37,122 nt of DNA. Source: Bacteroidota bacterium. GTDB taxonomy: Bacteria; Bacteroidota; Bacteroidia; Chitinophagales; Chitinophagaceae. Numbering within the stretch: position 1 is the first letter of the stretch; each line of letters opens with the position of its first letter. The notes below the pieces were generated by a model. The model did not search any database. It saw nothing but the letters and a program-made list of their open reading frames with translations, and had not been told where the DNA came from. Below, piece by piece: positions 25,796 through 34,113 of the stretch. Made by a program: the position numbers and the translations under genes. Where the stretch lies: contig JABDFS010000008.1 in assembly GCA_013286425.1 (NCBI GenBank), positions 1 through 37,122 on the forward strand, written 5' to 3'.

Positions 25796-27229
25796 TTATT
25801 GCACAACCTTTACCGGGGGTATCTTCCAGTTCCCATTTAAAAAAGATTCTTTAGGCCAGTAAAGGCGCATGGTAATACTGAATGCACCTTTGGGCGCAGG
25901 AAGCCAGTTTGGTTCTTTATCTTTTGAAGGCATTGCATTTTGTACATAAATATCAAGCGAACTGTCTGCATTGTATTTTAAGCTATTGCGGTCACCAATG
26001 GTATAACGGTTGATGGGATTATCTATAAGCAATTCATCAGGGCCATACATGGTGAGCGACCAGAAAGCGTTGGCAGGAGGTGTTTGCCCTTTATCAAAAT
26101 GGATGGTATATTTTTTAGCGCCATCCAGGTTGGCGCCTGTTTCATCTAGCTGGCAATTAGGATAACAAGCGTCTGCATTCAGGTTTGCTCCCAGGCCTAT
26201 CAGCGCTATCAAAGCCCTTACTGTATAATTGGTGCCATAGCTGCCTACACCGCTTCTTGTTACATTCCAGTTATTTTCAATATTGCCCACCTTGCTTGCA
26301 AATGCCCTTAACTGCTGATGTACATCTGCCGGAACAGTTTTTAATGCTGACTGAGTGGCGCTGTCGAAAGCTGAAAGATCGAATTGTTTCCCGGCTCCGA
26401 TCCCGATGGCAGCTAATTTATTCAGCAAGGCGCTGTCATCCTGCGGAGGTGGATTTTTCACCATCAGCTCATTCAATAAATTAAAGAAGGTGGTAATGTC
26501 CATGTTTTCAACAAAAACAGGAGGCGCTTTGGTAATGCCGGTATCAACTGTATTTTTTGCAGGTTTATAGTTTGTGCCCCATTTACTTAAAGGCGTAAGC
26601 GTATAGCCATCCTGTATTTTATACACTACATCTTTACCATCCTGTGCACTGTTTACCTGTGTTCTGCCCAGGATCCAAACCATATTGGCAGGGGCCTTTA
26701 CCTGTTGCATGCTATCGGGTACCTTCCCGGTGAAAGAAGGCCCTGTAATTAGAAATTTACCGGCCCCTGTTCCGGTAGTTCTTTTACCGGGTGAAGCAAA
26801 TACATTGGTGTAAGCATCAAGCATAGGCAACAGGTAATATCTTCCTTTTGTGTCGGGAACGGTAAGTACCAGCGGTTCCTGTGAAAGATCAAGCCATGCG
26901 CTAGAATAATAAGTATCGCAATTGGGTTTTACAACCGCTTTGAAAGTAGCATCAGGAAAAGAACGAAAATGCCCGAACTGGTTAATCGGCGCAAATACAT
27001 TGTTCCAGGCAGGTGCTTCAACGTTTGTGGTAGAATGCATGGTCTCATACATTAATACCAGCGGGTAGCCATAAATATAAGCTTGTTTTGCAAGCGATAC
27101 AATAGAATCCTGTGATAAACTGTTGCTGGCAGTTGTGTTTGAAGCATGTTGGTTGCAACTGAGCATTGCAATAGCAGTTGTAAAGAAAAGACCTGTTAAA
27201 AGGGAGTGTTTTTTTAATAGAGATTTCAT
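25796..27229 (-). CDS. DUF1254/DUF1214 lipoprotein, paralog E
   Basis: The 477-residue precursor has a longer signal than its paralogs (MKSLLKKHSLLTGLFFTTAI, lipobox AMLSC, C25). DUF1254 features are AKQAYIYGYPLVLMYETMHS, KPNCDTYYSSAWLDL (101-115) and GRYYLLPMLDAYTNVFASPG with KRTTGTGAG. DUF1214 features are YTIHFDKGQTPPANAFWSLT, NRYTIGDRN and NWLPAPKGAFSITMRLYWP. It is the sister of paralog A (both share GRTQVNSAQDG, PGKRTTGT and the same length), although they are separated by about 7.5 kb. It lies 103 bases after the DUF502 gene and probably shares its transcript. Confidence 0.9.
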   Translation of the reverse strand: MKSLLKKHSLLTGLFFTTAIAMLSCNQHASNTTASNSLSQDSIVSLAKQAYIYGYPLVLMYETMHSTTNVEAPAWNNVFAPINQFGHFRSFPDATFKAVVKPNCDTYYSSAWLDLSQEPLVLTVPDTKGRYYLLPMLDAYTNVFASPGKRTTGTGAGKFLITGPSFTGKVPDSMQQVKAPANMVWILGRTQVNSAQDGKDVVYKIQDGYTLTPLSKWGTNYKPAKNTVDTGITKAPPVFVENMDITTFFNLLNELMVKNPPPQDDSALLNKLAAIGIGAGKQFDLSAFDSATQSALKTVPADVHQQLRAFASKVGNIENNWNVTRSGVGSYGTNYTVRALIALIGLGANLNADACYPNCQLDETGANLDGAKKYTIHFDKGQTPPANAFWSLTMYGPDELLIDNPINRYTIGDRNSLKYNADSSLDIYVQNAMPSKDKEPNWLPAPKGAFSITMRLYWPKESFLNGNWKIPPVKVVQ

Positions 27230-27332
27230 TTGAGATCATTAAAATTGATTGATGAACATTTATTTATATATAAAGGTAAGTGCTTAAACCCGCTTTGGGT
27301 TTCCGGTAAGTATTGTGATGCATTTCTTTATT

Positions 27333-27938
27333 TCATTTTACCGTAAAGTCTTTTTGTATCTTCCCTAATCCCACACCGAGGTTATTAACTGCTGTTCTGA
27401 AAGCTTTCATATCTGTATGCCGGCCCACTGTTACTTTATCTGCGGGAAGCACCCATACAGTACCTTCTTTTGTGTTGCCCGCCACCGGCATAAAAACAAC
27501 CAGCCTGCCATCGGGCATTGTTTCCATTAAAAACCCGGGCTGCTGTACTTCATTCACATTTATCCAGGCCGCACTCTCATAGGGCAGCACTTCATCTTTT
27601 GGCTCCAGTTTAGACAAGGCCATTTCGCGGTAAACCGAATACCCGGGTATATGTGCCATCATTTTTTTATCAAGCCACCTGCTGACAGATTTGAAGAAGC
27701 TGACCCGTACAAGATAACCGCACAGCATACAGAAAATGATCAGGCTGATGGCACTAATGATGGTGCCGCCGGAAATACCGATAAAGCTTTTCAGACCAAA
27801 TAAAGCGGCGATCCTGGTGGTAAAACCGGTGAGGTACTGGAATATTTTGGTCAGTAATACTATCAACACCACTAATGGCAATAAAAAAATAAGCCCGGCA
27901 ACAAAAATATCCCGGATCTTCTGAGCTGTTTTTTTCAT
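27333..27938 (-). CDS. DUF502 family inner-membrane protein
   Basis: The 201-residue protein has two transmembrane helices (about residues 12-34 and 58-80) and a soluble C-terminal domain. Family segments include FVAGLIFLLPLVVLIVLL, IPGYSVYREM and PGFLMETMPDGRLVVFMPVA, followed by TVWVLPADKV. DUF502 (COG2928) proteins are inner-membrane proteins of unknown role found across bacteria and plants. Lying between paralogs E and F it may link the periplasmic lipoproteins to the inner membrane, but this is only context. It starts the unit DUF502-E; a 735-base spacer lies upstream. Confidence 0.9.
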   Translation of the reverse strand: MKKTAQKIRDIFVAGLIFLLPLVVLIVLLTKIFQYLTGFTTRIAALFGLKSFIGISGGTIISAISLIIFCMLCGYLVRVSFFKSVSRWLDKKMMAHIPGYSVYREMALSKLEPKDEVLPYESAAWINVNEVQQPGFLMETMPDGRLVVFMPVAGNTKEGTVWVLPADKVTVGRHTDMKAFRTAVNNLGVGLGKIQKDFTVK

Positions 27939-28259
27939 ACAGTATAGTTTAAGTTTTGGATGAATAGTATGCAGATAATGCCTTTGCAGGTTAGTATGTT
28001 AAAGGTAAAAAAACAGGTTTTGGTTTCAAAATATTTTACCTGCTGCAACCTTCCTTTGTTGTAAAGCATCGTCTGCTGAAAGGGATACTATGCGCCCACA
28101 TCTTTTAAAGCATTGATTCAGAACAACTTCTTCTGAAAATTATACAATAACTCATTCTTTGCAACCAACTGGCAGAACCTTACTATAGTTCGGCGAGTCT
28201 CCTGTTCAGGAGATACCTAAGAGCTTATTTCTACGAAATATAGCCGTTATAACTTCGGT

Positions 28260-28332
28260 AGTTGTTCGATGTAATAGATCGAACAAGTATCGAACAACTA
28301 TCGAAGAAGTATCGAACAACTATCGAACAAAT
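28260..28332. repeat. Five 11-bp tandem repeats with an inverted copy
   Basis: Five directly repeated 11-mers run from 28278 to 28332: ATCGAACAAGT, ATCGAACAACT, ATCGAAGAAGT, ATCGAACAACT, ATCGAACAAAT. Seven bases before them lies AGTTGTTCGAT (28260-28270), the exact reverse complement of units 2 and 4. The spacing of one helical turn puts the units on one DNA face, as in arrays bound by regulators or replication proteins. It is about 325 bases upstream of the DUF502 start. Confidence 0.85.
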
Positions 28333-28481
28333 GAACTTGTTGGTACCTTGTCTTATACTTCCAGGTATGAACAGTCTTTTCCCGAACAAGATTTTTGGTA
28401 AGTTGAAAAGAAGTAAACAAAACTTATGGGTACATAATAGTTCCTGAAAAGGACTATGCCGGACACAAAATTTTGTTTTTA

Positions 28482-28545
28482 GTGAGCCCTTGCGCCTTCG
28501 TGCCTTAGTGTTTTCGTAGTTTAAAAATAACCACAAAGGCCCGAA
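28482..28545. repeat. Dispersed palindromic repeat, copy 2
   Basis: CTTGCGCCTTCGTGCCTTAG, then TGTTTTCGTAGTTTAAAAAT and AACCACAAAGGCCCGAAG. It matches the element at 23212-23275 in order of words (CGCCTTCG, GCCTTAGTG, TTTAAAA, CCACAAAGG, CGAAGAA). The two copies are diverged but clearly related. Confidence 0.6.
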
Positions 28546-28673
28546 GAATAAGTTCACAATTCAATGTGCAATTCGCAATGTTCAATTGAAGAAACACTTA
28601 AATGAATGTTGATGATTGAATGTTTAAAAATTGAATCTTATGCAAACAGCATAAATTCACCATTCACCACTTA

Positions 28674-30128
28674 CTACTTCACCTCTTCTATATCTCCCAT
28701 CTTCCACGATTTATCATACAGTGCTTTCTGAGGGCCATAGAACCGCGCAAGTACTTCGAACTGTCCTTTGGCATCTGTAGGTATCCAGTTGGATTCACCA
28801 CCTGATGGAGGCGTAGGCCCGAAGTAGATGTCAACAGAACCATCGCTGTTTTTCTGAATGCCCGGTGTTTGTGATGAACGCCCCATCCATTTTGCATCGC
28901 GGATGAATGTATGTGTGTCACGGTTATACACGGTCATTGACCAATACTGCGTGACCGGCGCATTGGCAGGTACAATCAGTTTATACTGTTTGCTTCCGTC
29001 AAACGGTTTTCCTTCTTTATCCTCTATCGTCATCAGGTAATATTGCGACTCACCAATATGTTTTGCACTGAAAAATGCCATCGTGTAAACCATGCCGCGG
29101 TTATCTACAGGATAGGAATCCGGAACATTGAAATCGTGGATAAGGCTTTGATGTGTTTCTTCAGTAGCGGGGAAAAACCAATGTGCGCCTTCATAATAAG
29201 GCGGCATTGATTCATAGGTGTTGTCCAGCCATGCTTTTGCATCTTTGACAGCCTGGTTCAAAATCTCCTGCGTTCTTGCATCTGGGTTAAACGGTTTGCC
29301 TCTTTCAATACCAATGGTCTTTAACGGGTCGATCATTGCCCTGTCGCGCTCCAGCCAGGGTTCTGCCTGTATCATTTCATTGAGCGATTTGAAGAAATTT
29401 ATATCATATGGAATAGTGGCATCGAACACAATATTACTTGCATCCACATAGGCAGTTTGCGGCGGATTAGCAGCCTGTGACAATGGGTAAACTTTGAGGT
29501 GCTTTGAATACCGGATGGCTGCTGCCAGGTCGGCATCGCTGCCGCTTTTAAGCACCGAACGGATGAGTGCATAGCCCTGGTAAGTGTTTGAAGCAAGGGG
29601 AATGTAACCTTTAGGCACTTTATTAGTGTCGTAACCCGGGGGCAGGAAGAGATATTTACCGCCCCTGCCTTTGTCAACACCGCCCGGCCCGATATCTTCA
29701 ATAGCTGCCTGCCAGTAGTTCATCACACTGCCGTTCAGGCGCCCGCTGTCAGCAGGAGGAACCTCCAGTACAACCGGCCCAACATCTTTTGTATTGAAGA
29801 AAGGCATAAGGTAGATCACATCGGGATTGGGTGTGAGTGTCTGGTTTTTCCAATCCAGCAGTTCCGGCCAGTACAGTATTTGATTAAAGCCGCCTTTCAG
29901 TTTATCTGCCATTTCCTGGTACATGAGCTGGTAATTAACTGCAGGCATTCCCCAGATTACGGCCTCCATGGCACGGCTGTAGATCACCTGCTCCTGTATA
30001 TTGGCAGGTTTGAAAACTGCCGATGATGTTGTTGTGTCTGTGCCTGCTGTTTGTGTATTGCTGCCTGCGTTTTGATTGCAGGCTGCCAGCAGCAGGATCA
30101 CAATGAACGGGAAGAGCTCTTTTTTCAT
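28674..30128 (-). CDS. DUF1254/DUF1214 lipoprotein, paralog F (divergent)
   Basis: The 484-residue precursor has lipobox LLLAAC (C17). It keeps the core motif as TPNPDVIYLMPFF (99-111) and the DUF1214 end (YKLIVPANAPVTQYWSMTVY; NWIPTDAKGQFEVLARFYGP), but differs elsewhere. The start is VIWGMPAVNYQLMYQEMADK, and the GRYYxxPMLD segment of the others is replaced by NGSVMNYWQAAIEDIGPGGV, followed by GRGGKYLFLPPGY. It is the most distant of the six. It lies 73 bases after the outer-membrane protein gene and is probably co-transcribed with it, in contrast to the other paralogs, so it may have a distinct partner or ligand. Confidence 0.9.
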   Translation of the reverse strand: MKKELFPFIVILLLAACNQNAGSNTQTAGTDTTTSSAVFKPANIQEQVIYSRAMEAVIWGMPAVNYQLMYQEMADKLKGGFNQILYWPELLDWKNQTLTPNPDVIYLMPFFNTKDVGPVVLEVPPADSGRLNGSVMNYWQAAIEDIGPGGVDKGRGGKYLFLPPGYDTNKVPKGYIPLASNTYQGYALIRSVLKSGSDADLAAAIRYSKHLKVYPLSQAANPPQTAYVDASNIVFDATIPYDINFFKSLNEMIQAEPWLERDRAMIDPLKTIGIERGKPFNPDARTQEILNQAVKDAKAWLDNTYESMPPYYEGAHWFFPATEETHQSLIHDFNVPDSYPVDNRGMVYTMAFFSAKHIGESQYYLMTIEDKEGKPFDGSKQYKLIVPANAPVTQYWSMTVYNRDTHTFIRDAKWMGRSSQTPGIQKNSDGSVDIYFGPTPPSGGESNWIPTDAKGQFEVLARFYGPQKALYDKSWKMGDIEEVK

Positions 30129-30201
30129 ATTGTGTTTTGATAGTTATAAAAAGAACAGGTAATTAATGCTTTTAAAGTTAAATGAACACCGGGCTTATCC
30201 T

Positions 30202-31014
30202 TTAAAAAACAAAGATCACGACACTCCTGATACCAAAAGCCGGCCTTAAACCTTCGGGCCCTGCCAACGGTATTCTTGGCCCGATGGCCATCTGAATGGG
30301 CTGTTTGCCTATTTTGGTAATACCTGAAATAACAGGATTTAAAAACAATAAGGTTGTGTTCGCCTGCCAGTTCTGTGTAAACTCCATATTGCCGCCAAGG
30401 CTTGCGCCACTGGAAAAACTGTGTGAAAAGAAAGGTTGTACAAATAACTGGCTTACGTCCTGCCGGTTTTTATCACCTGCTACTGACCATAGCTGGTTTA
30501 GCAGGAAACCGAAGGTGTTGCCATGACCCTGTTTAAGTGCCAATGCCGTTGGGCCCACGCCAAATTTTTTAGTTCCGAGATAATCATTGGTAGCAATAGG
30601 TATAAGCAAGGCAGGACCTACACCCCATATAAAACCATTTTTTGGGTGTGCAGAGGTAAACCAGGCGCTTGCGGTGGCATCACTTAAACCAAACTGCTGT
30701 GTATTTGGGCCGGTAATGTCCCGTTGCGCCACGATGGGTATTATATACCTTGTAATAAGATTAAGATTACCGGTTAGTTTAAATGGAATAACCGGCTGGA
30801 AATTCAGCGTATTCTTTGATCCGTTATTTGGCCCGATGCCCCAGTCGCTGTTGTTTTGGAAAGGCACACTGATCATACTGGCAACAGGATTGGATAATTT
30901 ATCTGCCAGTTCCTGTGCGCTGGCGCCTGCAGGTGCAGGTTGTTGCTGGGCCTTAGAGAAAAAAGGTACAAGAATAAGCAAGAAGATCGCGCATTTTTTG
31001 GTCAGTTGTATCAT
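30202..31014 (-). CDS. Outer-membrane channel-like protein (Phenol_MetA_deg/neuromedin U-like)
   Basis: I choose the ATG at 31014, giving a 270-residue precursor with a good signal peptide (MIQLTKKCAIFLLILVPFFS-KAQ); an upstream ATG at 31074 would bury the signal behind 20 polar residues. After a short Ala/Pro/Gln linker the sequence reads QELADKLSNPVASMISVPFQ, then NNSDWGIGPNNGSKNTLNFQ, the start seen in proteins annotated as neuromedin U or as the MetA-pathway phenol degradation family. The rest is amphipathic beta strands ending in a strand with terminal Phe (SVVIFVF), as outer-membrane barrels do. It probably forms a pore for small, perhaps hydrophobic, molecules. It is followed by paralog F in the same unit. 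Confidence 0.8.
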   Translation of the reverse strand: MIQLTKKCAIFLLILVPFFSKAQQQPAPAGASAQELADKLSNPVASMISVPFQNNSDWGIGPNNGSKNTLNFQPVIPFKLTGNLNLITRYIIPIVAQRDITGPNTQQFGLSDATASAWFTSAHPKNGFIWGVGPALLIPIATNDYLGTKKFGVGPTALALKQGHGNTFGFLLNQLWSVAGDKNRQDVSQLFVQPFFSHSFSSGASLGGNMEFTQNWQANTTLLFLNPVISGITKIGKQPIQMAIGPRIPLAGPEGLRPAFGIRSVVIFVF

Positions 31015-31390
31015 GAAATGGTTTTTATGATCGTGATATGTAAGTGCCGCCCTGTTAAGTGTATCAACAGGCATAATGTTTTTAAATTTAAATTAGTGAC
31101 ACTTCTCAACACAGGTTTTCGCCAGTATAAGGCTTATTTTTTTGATGTTTGAAGCCGGTATATAGCTGTAATTGATTTAAATGGCAGGAGCAAAGCACAA
31201 CCATTTGCCTGTCATGCTCAGCCTGACCGGGCATCTCATTCTTAAAAGCTTCGGAGAGAACTTCATTATGAGATTCCCACTTTCCCGAATAGCGGGAGAG
31301 GCCGTGGGAATGATGGCGACGAGGTTATTGATATACAGAGTTTAAAATGGCAGGTATAAAGCATAACACATGCTCATCATGCACAGCTCT
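31015..31390. other. Intergenic region with inverted repeats
   Basis: Around 31210-31315 the sequence GTCATGCTCAGCCTGACC...GCATCTCAT...ATGAGATTCCCAC...GTGGGAATGAT forms nested inverted repeats: ATCTCAT/ATGAGAT and TTCCCAC/GTGGGAA with an inner CCCG/CGGG. This style of element (GTCATGCTGAG...GGGAATGAC) is a common intergenic repeat in Bacteroidota. It lies just beyond the 3' end of the HAD gene's upstream neighbour and before the promoter of the outer-membrane protein gene. No gene is visible. Confidence 0.55.
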
Positions 31391-32401
31391 TTACGGATAT
31401 ATCTTTTTCCAGTCATGCTGCATATCTACAATTGTCCATCCATATTTTGGCGCATCATCAAGGCCTTTTTCCAGTTTACCAATGGGCGAGCCGCGATCAT
31501 ATTTCCATTCCCTGGCGGAATCAGTATGATGCACAATAATTTCCATGTGCGGCAATGCATTAGTACTGGTAAACTGCAGCATCTGGTAATCACCATCAGA
31601 ATTGCCTGCTGCGAATACCGGTTTTTTGCCGATATGCTGGTAAATGCCAACAGGTTTACCTGGGCCATCATCCATAAACTCAAATTGAGGCAGGCGTTGT
31701 ATGCCTGTTGAATCGTAGCTCACCTTAAATGAACTGCCGATCACCTGTTGCGGCGGAATACCATAGGCTTTTTCGGCCCATGCCCGCATGAAGGAAATAT
31801 CACCACCCGAAACAATATAAGTTTGAAAGCCATTGGCACGCATGTATTGCAGCAGTTCTACCATTGGCTGGAAGATCATTTCCGTATATTTTTTATGGGT
31901 GACGGGATTGGTTGCGGTATCTGCCCATTCTTTTACAGATTTGTCAAAAGCATCCCCGTTCATACCACCAAAAGTGGCGCCCATTATAGTAAACAGACCT
32001 TTTTCACCTGAAGACAGCACACCTTTTAAATTACCTTCCAATACAGATTTAAAAGGTTCTTTAGTTTTCCATTCGGGATGTTGCGGCGCCACCTGTTTTA
32101 TCTTATCGAAAGAATAAAAAAGCTGAAAATACAGGGGCTGCTCGCTCCACAACGTACCATCATTATCAAAAACGGCAATGCGGTCACCGGCAGGAATAAA
32201 ACCGCTGCTGCCTTCTTTTGCGGCATTGGTTACATAATCAACCAATGACCTCTTTACATTACCATCATTCCATGAAGGCAGAGGATCGGCATTATTTGCC
32301 GTTACTGTTGTTGTAGTGGTGTCAGTGTTGCCTGTTTTATCAGGTGCGGGATTGCAGCAAAAGAACAGGAAGGCAATCATTGTTATGGTTAGCTTTTTCA
32401 T
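31391..32401 (-). CDS. HAD-superfamily phosphatase lipoprotein
   Basis: The 336-residue protein has a lipoprotein-type start (FLFFCCN, Cys at 15 or 16) and a HAD hydrolase domain. Motif I is VFDNDGTLW (77-85) with D79 and D81, motif II is the Ser of IVSGGD (196-201), and motif IV is AAGNSDGDYQM (264-274). A cap-like insertion of about 110 residues lies between motifs I and II. Such enzymes hydrolyse phosphate monoesters, often phosphoserine-like or sugar phosphates; export suggests a scavenging or surface role. It lies 76 bases downstream of the sulfatase gene, so two ester-cleaving enzymes (sulfate and phosphate) are paired. Confidence 0.9.
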   Translation of the reverse strand: MKKLTITMIAFLFFCCNPAPDKTGNTDTTTTTVTANNADPLPSWNDGNVKRSLVDYVTNAAKEGSSGFIPAGDRIAVFDNDGTLWSEQPLYFQLFYSFDKIKQVAPQHPEWKTKEPFKSVLEGNLKGVLSSGEKGLFTIMGATFGGMNGDAFDKSVKEWADTATNPVTHKKYTEMIFQPMVELLQYMRANGFQTYIVSGGDISFMRAWAEKAYGIPPQQVIGSSFKVSYDSTGIQRLPQFEFMDDGPGKPVGIYQHIGKKPVFAAGNSDGDYQMLQFTSTNALPHMEIIVHHTDSAREWKYDRGSPIGKLEKGLDDAPKYGWTIVDMQHDWKKIYP

Positions 32402-32477
32402 CTTTTGTTAATTTAAAAAAATACATCCCGTACTGTATATTCCGGGATGTATTCATCAGAACAAAATAATTTTTAAA

Positions 32478-34046
32478 TTAATTTCCACCCACCGGTGCGT
32501 GTGCTTTTAATATCTGGCTGTTTATTTGATTTATTTCATCTTCAACCCCATCAACTGAGAAGCTGGCAGGTAATTGAGATGGCGGATAATCTTTGAATGT
32601 TTCCAGGAATAAAACAGCATGGTAACCTAACCATCCGACCAGGTAAGCATTTTTAAAAGTCCAGTCGTAATATTGGTCAGAAACAATGTCTGCCCTTTCG
32701 TAGGGATCCATTCTCAGGTTAAATATTTTAGGTACCCTGTAAGTGGTAAAGGGGTCAGCCCAAACAGGGAATCCACCCGGAGCAGGCTGCTCACGAAATA
32801 CAGCTTTCCAGTTTCCATGGCGGATGCCAACTATCTGTGCGTCATCATTAAAATAAATAAATTCATCTCTTGCACTGGAATCTGATTTGCCTGTAATAAA
32901 GTCCAGCTGGTTATAACCATCCAGGTGAACTTTAAAGGTTTTACCGCTTACAGATGTTCCTTTTAGAAGGTCATTTTTAATGGTTGTGTTTCCTGCGGCT
33001 GCCAGTAAAGTAGGAAACCAGTCCAGGCCTGAAAACATACCATTGGTTAAACCACCTGGTTTAATATGGCCGGGCCAGCTTACAAATGCAGGCACACGGT
33101 AAGCGCCTTCCCAGTTGGTATTTTTTTCACTGCGGAAAGGAGTGGTGGCAGCATCGGGCCAGCTAAACTGGTTAGGCCCATTATCTGTTGTAAAAATCAC
33201 AATGGTATTATTTGTAATTTTCAGGTCATCCAATGCCTTCATCAGTTTGCCTACATCTCCGTCCATTTCCAGCATACCATCCGCATAATCATTACCAGGC
33301 ATCCCGCTTTGGCCCTGCATAGAGGGGCGTATATGTGTAAATGCATGCATGTGGGTAAAATTCATCCAGCTAAAAAATGGCTTGCCGTTCTGCACCTGTC
33401 TCTTCATAAAATCAATACAGGCAGCGGTAGTTTCATCATCAATGGTTTCCATCCTTTTAGCAGTCAACGGACCTGTGTCTTCTATCTTGCCGTCTGCAAA
33501 CGTATGTAGTACGCCACGAGGTGTGTTAGACCTTGTATACGCTGTATCCTCCTTTGGCCAGTAAGGACGTTCCGGTTCTTCTTCCGCATCAAGGTGATAC
33601 AGGTTTCCAAAAAATTCATCAAAGCCATGATTGGTAGGAAGAAACTGATTTTTATCACCTAAGTGATTCTTACCAAACTGGCCACACATATAACCCTGTG
33701 GTTTTAATGCCTGTGCAATAGTAATATCACGGTCCTGCAAACCCACCGGCGCACCGGGAATGCCCACTTTAGATAGGCCCGTACGTTTAGCGCATTGCCC
33801 GGTAATAAAAGTAGAACGGCCGGCAGTACAGCTGTTCTCTGCATAATAATCTGTGAACATAAGCCCTGAATGAGCAAGTTTGTCAAGGTTAGGGGTAGTG
33901 TAACCTACAATACCCATTCCATAAGCGCTGATATTGGTGATACCCACATCATCACCAAAGATTACGAGGATATTAGGTTTTGATTGTGCCTGCAGCAGCG
34001 ATACAAAGCTGATACAGATCAACAGCATTAAACTTTGTTTTTTCAT
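32478..34046 (-). CDS. Secreted arylsulfatase-type sulfatase (family S1)
   Basis: The 522-residue precursor has a signal peptide (to about residue 20, LLQA-QSKP). It is a type I sulfatase: KPNILVIFGDDVG (23-35) with metal ligands D32 and D33; the catalytic motif NSCTAGRSTFITG with C73 in the C-x-A-x-R form that is converted to formylglycine; GKNHLGD (125-131); THMH (231-234); FTTDNGPNQ with D288 and N289; and SEKNTNWEGAYRVP with K308. It hydrolyses sulfate esters in the periplasm or outside the cell. Conversion of the cysteine needs a maturation enzyme (FGE or anSME), which is not in this window. It is flanked by the HAD phosphatase and a helical periplasmic protein. Confidence 0.93.
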   Translation of the reverse strand: MKKQSLMLLICISFVSLLQAQSKPNILVIFGDDVGITNISAYGMGIVGYTTPNLDKLAHSGLMFTDYYAENSCTAGRSTFITGQCAKRTGLSKVGIPGAPVGLQDRDITIAQALKPQGYMCGQFGKNHLGDKNQFLPTNHGFDEFFGNLYHLDAEEEPERPYWPKEDTAYTRSNTPRGVLHTFADGKIEDTGPLTAKRMETIDDETTAACIDFMKRQVQNGKPFFSWMNFTHMHAFTHIRPSMQGQSGMPGNDYADGMLEMDGDVGKLMKALDDLKITNNTIVIFTTDNGPNQFSWPDAATTPFRSEKNTNWEGAYRVPAFVSWPGHIKPGGLTNGMFSGLDWFPTLLAAAGNTTIKNDLLKGTSVSGKTFKVHLDGYNQLDFITGKSDSSARDEFIYFNDDAQIVGIRHGNWKAVFREQPAPGGFPVWADPFTTYRVPKIFNLRMDPYERADIVSDQYYDWTFKNAYLVGWLGYHAVLFLETFKDYPPSQLPASFSVDGVEDEINQINSQILKAHAPVGGN

Positions 34047-34113
34047 GATTGGTTTTTTAGAATTTAAAATGTACGACTGGTAACCCTGTTGCCAGCCCCT
34101 GTAAAAAATATTA

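Larger units (their letters stand above)
27939..28673. other. 735-base spacer with repeats
   Basis: This is the longest non-coding gap in the island after the pseudogene gap. It contains a hairpin TCTCCTG-TT-CAGGAGA (28197-28212), an 11-bp tandem array with an inverted leading copy (28260-28332), and the second copy of a dispersed palindrome (28482-28545). The minus-strand frame at 28231-28557 translates the repeats and is not accepted. The promoter of the DUF502 gene must lie here. Confidence 0.6.

Noticed and set aside
28278-28332. Possible CRISPR array
   Set aside because: The 11-bp units abut with no spacers, are too short, and no cas gene is present.
28231-28557. Minus-strand 108-codon frame
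   Set aside because: It translates the 11-bp tandem repeats and a dispersed palindrome and has no protein-like pattern.
30587-31030. Plus-strand 147-codon frame
   Set aside because: It lies antisense to the outer-membrane protein gene, which has a signal peptide and barrel pattern.
33066-33509. Plus-strand 147-codon frame
   Set aside because: It lies antisense to the sulfatase gene, whose catalytic motifs are clear.
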